Below, piece after piece: positions 60,341-64,000 of a DNA stretch of 64,000 bases. Location of the stretch: positions 12,023,921 to 12,087,920 of the forward strand of contig OX155955.1 of NCBI GenBank assembly GCA_944548615.1. The letters are read 5' to 3'. The first letter of the stretch is position 1, and each line of letters begins with the position of its first letter. The notes under the pieces were generated by a model. That model did not search any database and had not been told where the DNA came from. It was given only the letters and a program-made list of their open reading frames with translations. This DNA comes from Micropterix aruncella. Lineage: Eukaryota; Arthropoda; Insecta; Lepidoptera; Micropterigidae. The translations under genes were made by a program, and so were the position numbers.

Positions 60341-61236
60341 TACGAGGGTTAATTAAATATAAACTTTAATTCTGCTTACTATGCAGTTCCTAGCTAGATG
60401 ATGCCGAGTGCAGTTGATGTTTTGTTTGTGAGGAGTGGGGGAACCGGCTTGGTTAGCGAGTGCGCTCGGTTCTGTCCTCAGTACAACCATGACAAAGCAA
60501 GAGGTACATTCGTCTGTTGCGTAAGGCAATATCATAAAGTGTTTAACCAATGTGGGCGATAAACCATTGGAAATTTATAGTAGATTTAAGGCACACTTTG
60601 GGGATAGTAATCTGTCTCAGAATCGTGTGTATACGTGGGTCAGAGAATTTAAGGGTGGGTCAGAACGTGTCGAAAACGAAGGTCATGATCGACGCCCAAG
60701 GACAAGCCTTACAGATGACAACGTCCGAGCCATTAAAGAGCTTATTGAACGTGATCGTCGGTTAACTGTTAAATAAATCTCATTAGAAGTAGGTATTATC
60801 TACAGGAGTGTATAATTCTTTATCACTGATCATCTTAACTTCAGTAAAATTAGTGCCCGATGGGTTGTAAGGTGATTGACGGGAAATCAAAATTTTTGAC
60901 CGAAAATCAGGTGGATAACCCCCTCTAACACCCTCTTTACAGTCCAGACTTGTCCCGCTGTGACTATTTTTTGTTCGCACCCTTGAAGGAATCACTTGGG
61001 AGCAAGACGATTCGCAAGCAATGAAGAAGTCGAGGAGCAAGTGCGCAATCGGCTCACAACTCAACCTCAATCTTTATATGAGAGAGGTATACTGCACAGT
61101 TTCCAAATCGTTGGCAAAAGTGTTTTGAGCTTGCAGGAGAATATGTAAAGAAGAACTAAAGTTTTCATTTGTGTATATTATTAATCAATAAATGTCTTTA
61201 AAAAAAAATACCGTTTATATTGGATTCACCCTTGTA
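60341..61236 (+). mobile_element. Internally deleted mariner element with intact ends
   Basis: Inverted ends of about 24 bp, counted with the TA: left TACGAGGGTTAATTAAATAT and the complement of the right end TACAAGGGTGAATCCAATAT, each followed by AAAC. The outer TA dinucleotides (60341-60342 and 61235-61236) are the target duplication. Length between them is about 892 bp, against roughly 1.3 kb for intact mariners. Intact ends could still be mobilised by an active relative. This is an inference. Confidence 0.88.
60489..61159 (+). pseudogene. Mariner transposase pseudogene lacking two catalytic aspartates
   Basis: From ATG at 60489 the frame reads MTKQEVHSSVA, stop (TAA at 60522), then VGDKPLEIYSRFKAHFGD, LSQNRVYTWVREFKGG, RPRTSLTDDNVRAIKELIE and RDRRLTVK before another stop. 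This is the N-terminal DNA-binding helix-turn-helix region. NFSKISARWVVR near 60842-60873 is the end of that domain. It then jumps to YSPDLSRCDYFLFAPLKES (60944 onward), which holds the third catalytic Asp, and LAGEYVKKN at the C-terminus. The span with the first two catalytic aspartates is deleted (about 60905-60935 junction). Confidence 0.85.
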
Positions 61237-62440
61237 TAATCTAAAATGACATGATATTAAGTTTTTCGTTTTTGAAATTTATTATGTGTTTACTTTTGTG
61301 CATAAACGAATGATTGTGAAATATATTGATTTCATATTAGTTTTCTTCGTTACATGGCAACACTGTATCTCTCGCAGATCCCCTGTGACAAACGTTTGAC
61401 TTTTTGCACTCGGCATAAATGTAGCACTAATTTCACATGAATTACGAGTAGGTACCAAATTTCCACTGCAATGGATAGCTATAAAATGAGTCAATAAATC
61501 TAAATCACTAAATATAAAATAAAATGAGTCAATAAATCAAAATTATCTGCCAGGTGTTACGAATTTAAACCAACGAGGATTTAGACGAAGCTGTTTGCGA
61601 TTCTTTATCTGTTAGATTATTATATACGAACACCTACAAATTATGATATACGCACATACACCAAAATAATCGTAAATCTACCATTTTGGATATAGTCAAT
61701 ACCACAAATAGTCATACAGTCATACTGGTAGACACAACCGCCAAAGAAAAGCAGTAACCACTTTTTTGTTACTATTATCACAGTGTGGTATAAGTACTGT
61801 GCTATTATTGTCAAAAACAACGTTGTTTCTATGAAATTAAAAAACATTACACATGATTTCGATCCTTGTGTTCACACCTCCGACGATCCTGTGAATTGAA
61901 AACGAGAAAATTTGGTGGGTCACCCCAAGACTTTTCCGGCAAGTAGCCAGGGACTTATTTCATCTGAATATTTATTTCATAAATAAAGTCGATGAGCAAT
62001 TGACGAAAATTCCTATTAATATGCGACGCAACGCAATGAAACTTTGAATTTCGAACGAGCGTCAACTCATTAAATTTAAAAACCAAATTTCAAACGCGGG
62101 TCCCCGTAAACCTTCGAATTCGAATTACCACGCATCGCAAGCATCGCCGATCTTAAGGGCCTTACTATTTAATTAAAGTACCGCGGACTTTAACTATCAC
62201 TTGTATATTAGATATTCCAATCAATCGCATTTCGGCCAATCCTTCACAATCGAATTTCGGCCCAACAAGGCACATGTGTACCGAATTCAACCGTAAGTCT
62301 CTAAGTCGAATATTTCGAGATTAAAGTATGACTAACGCGCCCTCTGGTGGAACAATTTCAACCACAATTCTTGCAATGACCAAATGATGCCTGTAAGACA
62401 ACTTTCAACACAATCGGATGAAGCGCTTGGACGCTATCTT
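61237..62440. other. Spacer without recognised genes
   Basis: AT-rich to about 61850, then mixed. Local duplication of ATAAAATGAGTCAATAAATC (61481 and 61521) and repeated TTTCGGCCAATCCTTCACAATCG/ATTTCGGCCCAAC words near 62230-62265. No gene recognised. Confidence 0.45.
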
Positions 62441-62446
62441 GGAGGA

Positions 62447-62515
62447 AGACACACACACACGTTTACACAGAGACAGATACACACAGAGACGCACACAGAC
62501 ACACAGACAGACTTT
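62447..62515. repeat. CA-rich microsatellite
   Basis: Interrupted CACA/CAGA iterations. A 76-codon frame across it (62384-62614) is an artefact. Confidence 0.85.
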
Positions 62516-62636
62516 AGTCTAGAAATTATCCTTATCGTCTCCGTCTTCATCTCAATTATTTTTTTTGCGTGTTCACAATACTTTCCCTCCGCAAACAAAC
62601 AGAAGAACACATAAGCCAAAAATAAATCTTATTTGT

Positions 62637-63020
62637 ATTGAAGTGTATTTGTATACAAGATAAAATTTACTAAATTGCGGCGTAGAAAAACGTCTTAACT
62701 CAAAATAATAAGTAAGGATAAACATAGCCGTTGGGTTAAAGTACTTATAGCAATTGAAGAGAGAGTAGAGAAAAATATGTATTTCGATTAGCACCATGCA
62801 TCGTTATCAGTTAAGTGATCATCAATTTTATAATATGCTTTTTAAGCTGCGTGTTTTTAATACGAAACTTAAATGGTTTCCCCGGCAAGTTTAAAGTTAA
62901 TTTAAAAATTTTATTATAAAGGTTCGTCATAAAGCTTGGAATGCTCATAGTCAGAAGTTTTGTTCGTTGGGTTTTGATTACCGACATACTTAGTTTTGCA
63001 AGCAATATATTTTGGCGAAA
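62637..63020 (+). repeat. Paralogous segment shared with 24.66-25.10 kb, copy 2
   Basis: Colinear with copy 1: ATTGAAGT, CGTAGAAAAACGTCTTAA, CATAGCCGTTGGGTT, GATTAGCACCATGCATCG, GTTATCAGTTAAGTGATCAT, TTCCCCGGCAAGTTTAA. It is non-coding. This copy retains more GC-containing words than copy 1. Confidence 0.55.
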
Positions 63021-63337
63021 TGTTGAAAGTATTCTGCAGGCGACAGCATCACACCCATAGTCTAAGTGGAATATAGTTATCTTGCCTTTTGAACAAGCTC
63101 ACTTCTAAAAAAATCTAACACATTCATACTGCGTTAGAACCTGTTCGTCCGTGCGAAGGCACAACTCTAGGCATTAAGTGGAGTAATCGTTAATTACAGA
63201 AGAATGAAAGGATTTTACAGCGGCTGTAAACCGTAAAGCAGTAAAACGGTTATAAACGGTTCGCGTTGCATACAAAATATTATAAATTTATACTCGTCGA
63301 GGGTCAACATTATAAATAAAGTCGTTTACGGCCAAAT

Positions 63338-63515
63338 TAGGCTCTCCATATTGCTTTATTGTCTAATAATCGAAGAATAATGCCGCGTCTGAAGCGGCGG
63401 ATTTTATAAATAAAACCCTCCCAGGTTAATTGAATGACCCGTAATTAATGACATTAACTTGGCGGCGGCTAATGATGATATTAGCTGGGGCGGTGACGTT
63501 AACAGCCGCATGCGA
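63338..63515. promoter_or_regulatory. Candidate cis-regulatory block
   Basis: A non-repetitive stretch, GC-richer than its flanks. It holds a dense set of homeodomain-type words: TTAATTGAATGA, GTAATTAATGACATTAAC, CTAATGATGATATTAGC, GACGTTAAC. It also contains CCGCGTCTGAAGCGGCGG, which is partly self-complementary. Such clustering resembles conserved non-coding elements near developmental genes. No experimental or comparative evidence is available here. Confidence 0.25.
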
Positions 63516-63824
63516 ATTAGGTACCTATATGGTAGCGATAGATGCAACTTAATCGAGTAGGGAAATAAGTGATAAGCCTTAAACGTAACGGTAAAGCCAA
63601 AGAAACGCTCTAGTGAAAGAACGCAAGTTATAAGGGATTAAAGCTGAAATATTTTAGGTATATATAGTGTATCACTCTAACATCCAGTTCTCAGCGGTGC
63701 ATAATAAACGAACACGGAACAAAAACAACGAGTTCGAAGATGAATAGAATACCTGCGATGACTTAATTGTAGGTACTAAAAAAAGACAAATATTTATAAT
63801 ATGAAGACAATTCTATTGTACAAT

Positions 63825-63882
63825 GGTGTAACAAGTAAATATATAAAAAAGAATAAAAAGCACGACTACCGTTACAGAAAGT
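63825..63882 (+). repeat. Dispersed repeat, partner of 23.05 kb
   Basis: TGTAACAAGTAAATATATAA, an A-rich stretch, CACGACTACC and GTTACAGAAAG parallel 23047-23110 in the same orientation. It lies directly upstream of the PLE terminal copy that follows. Confidence 0.6.
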
Positions 63883-63890
63883 GAACTATT

Positions 63891-64000
63891 ATAAATAGGA
63901 TAGAAAACGAATTTACGACCCGACGTTTCGGTGACGTTGCAGCCGCCGTTGTCTAGGGTAGACTGAAGAGCTGTCAGTCCGTTGTTTTGCGGGTAGGCCG
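63891..64000 (+). mobile_element. Penelope-like terminal repeat, cut by the window edge
   Basis: ATAAATAGGATAGAAAACGA is identical to the outer end of the 18.3-kb palindrome arm and is followed by the same CCCGACGTTTCGGTGACGTT and GCAGCCGCCGTTGTC core. A deletion of about 16 bp removes most of the GCGTGAAATTTGTAGCA segment. The last bases GCGGGTAGGC match (complemented) the 55.43-kb PLE flank, so the element probably continues beyond the window. Confidence 0.75.

Noticed and set aside
60783..61070. 95-codon minus-strand frame
   Set aside because: Antisense to the mariner pseudogene, whose motifs are on the plus strand.
62384..62614. 76-codon frame with a Thr/His-rich segment
   Set aside because: Artefact of the CA/GA microsatellite.

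Overview
This window looks like repeat-dense, gene-poor nuclear DNA of an insect, most likely a moth or butterfly (Lepidoptera). The base composition is AT-rich. It contains short non-autonomous Helitrons with TC...CTAG ends inserted between A and T, of the kind abundant in Lepidoptera (Lep1 type), and scattered TAGGTACCTA-type words. The detectable coding sequence belongs to decayed transposable elements of animal types: RTE-like and CR1/Jockey-like LINEs, an RNase H-bearing LINE, Penelope-like elements (PLEs) with a GIY-YIG endonuclease, and mariner. I found no convincing host protein-coding gene, rRNA or tRNA. Almost all the open frames of 60-180 codons read as chance or as parts of repeats.

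Layout. 1-14 kb: AT-rich spacer with a PLE tail (2.46-2.76 kb), an RTE-like LINE 3' end on the minus strand (3.04-3.82 kb), a probable LINE tail (7.6-7.86 kb), GC-richer islands without recognisable genes, and another LINE C-terminus (12.54-12.79 kb). 14-20 kb: two ~575-bp direct copies of an unknown element with a long internal hairpin, a mariner/Tc1-type transposase scrap, a CR1/Jockey-like LINE 3' end with a 160-codon open frame and an ATT tail, a perfect 90-bp-arm palindrome made of PLE terminal sequence, and a PLE GIY-YIG remnant. 20-32 kb: two copies of an unnamed ~650-bp dispersed repeat, a TA-flanked MITE whose empty site survives in a paralogous repeat nearby, a second PLE palindrome, a 728-bp Helitron, a large foldback element, a 47-bp minisatellite and a hAT-like element with near-perfect 8-bp target duplications.

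32.4-45.6 kb is the outstanding feature: a head-to-tail satellite array of 22 units (period 588-590 bp, nearly identical), each with a 70-codon open frame, bracketed by AT dinucleotide tracts of about 32 bp on the left and 321 bp on the right. Unit-length variation is explained by one A-run of 8, 9 or 10 residues.

45.6-64 kb: two more copies of the ~650-bp repeat, an RNase H-bearing LINE remnant, a GC-rich island, a diverged repeat cluster with minisatellites, a PLE locus whose GIY-YIG segment is flanked by oppositely oriented terminal sequence, a recent 461-bp tandem duplication, a 212-bp Lep1-type Helitron, another LINE C-terminus, a mariner with intact 24-bp inverted repeats but an internal deletion that removes two of three catalytic aspartates, and a truncated PLE terminal repeat at the right edge.

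The elements do not form a pathway. They record successive insertion, decay and local tandem expansion. One recurrent theme is a single PLE lineage whose terminal sequence appears at about six places. Two spacer stretches (around 25.6-25.85 and 63.34-63.5 kb) have dense homeodomain/POU-type motifs and could be cis-regulatory DNA, but this is inference only.
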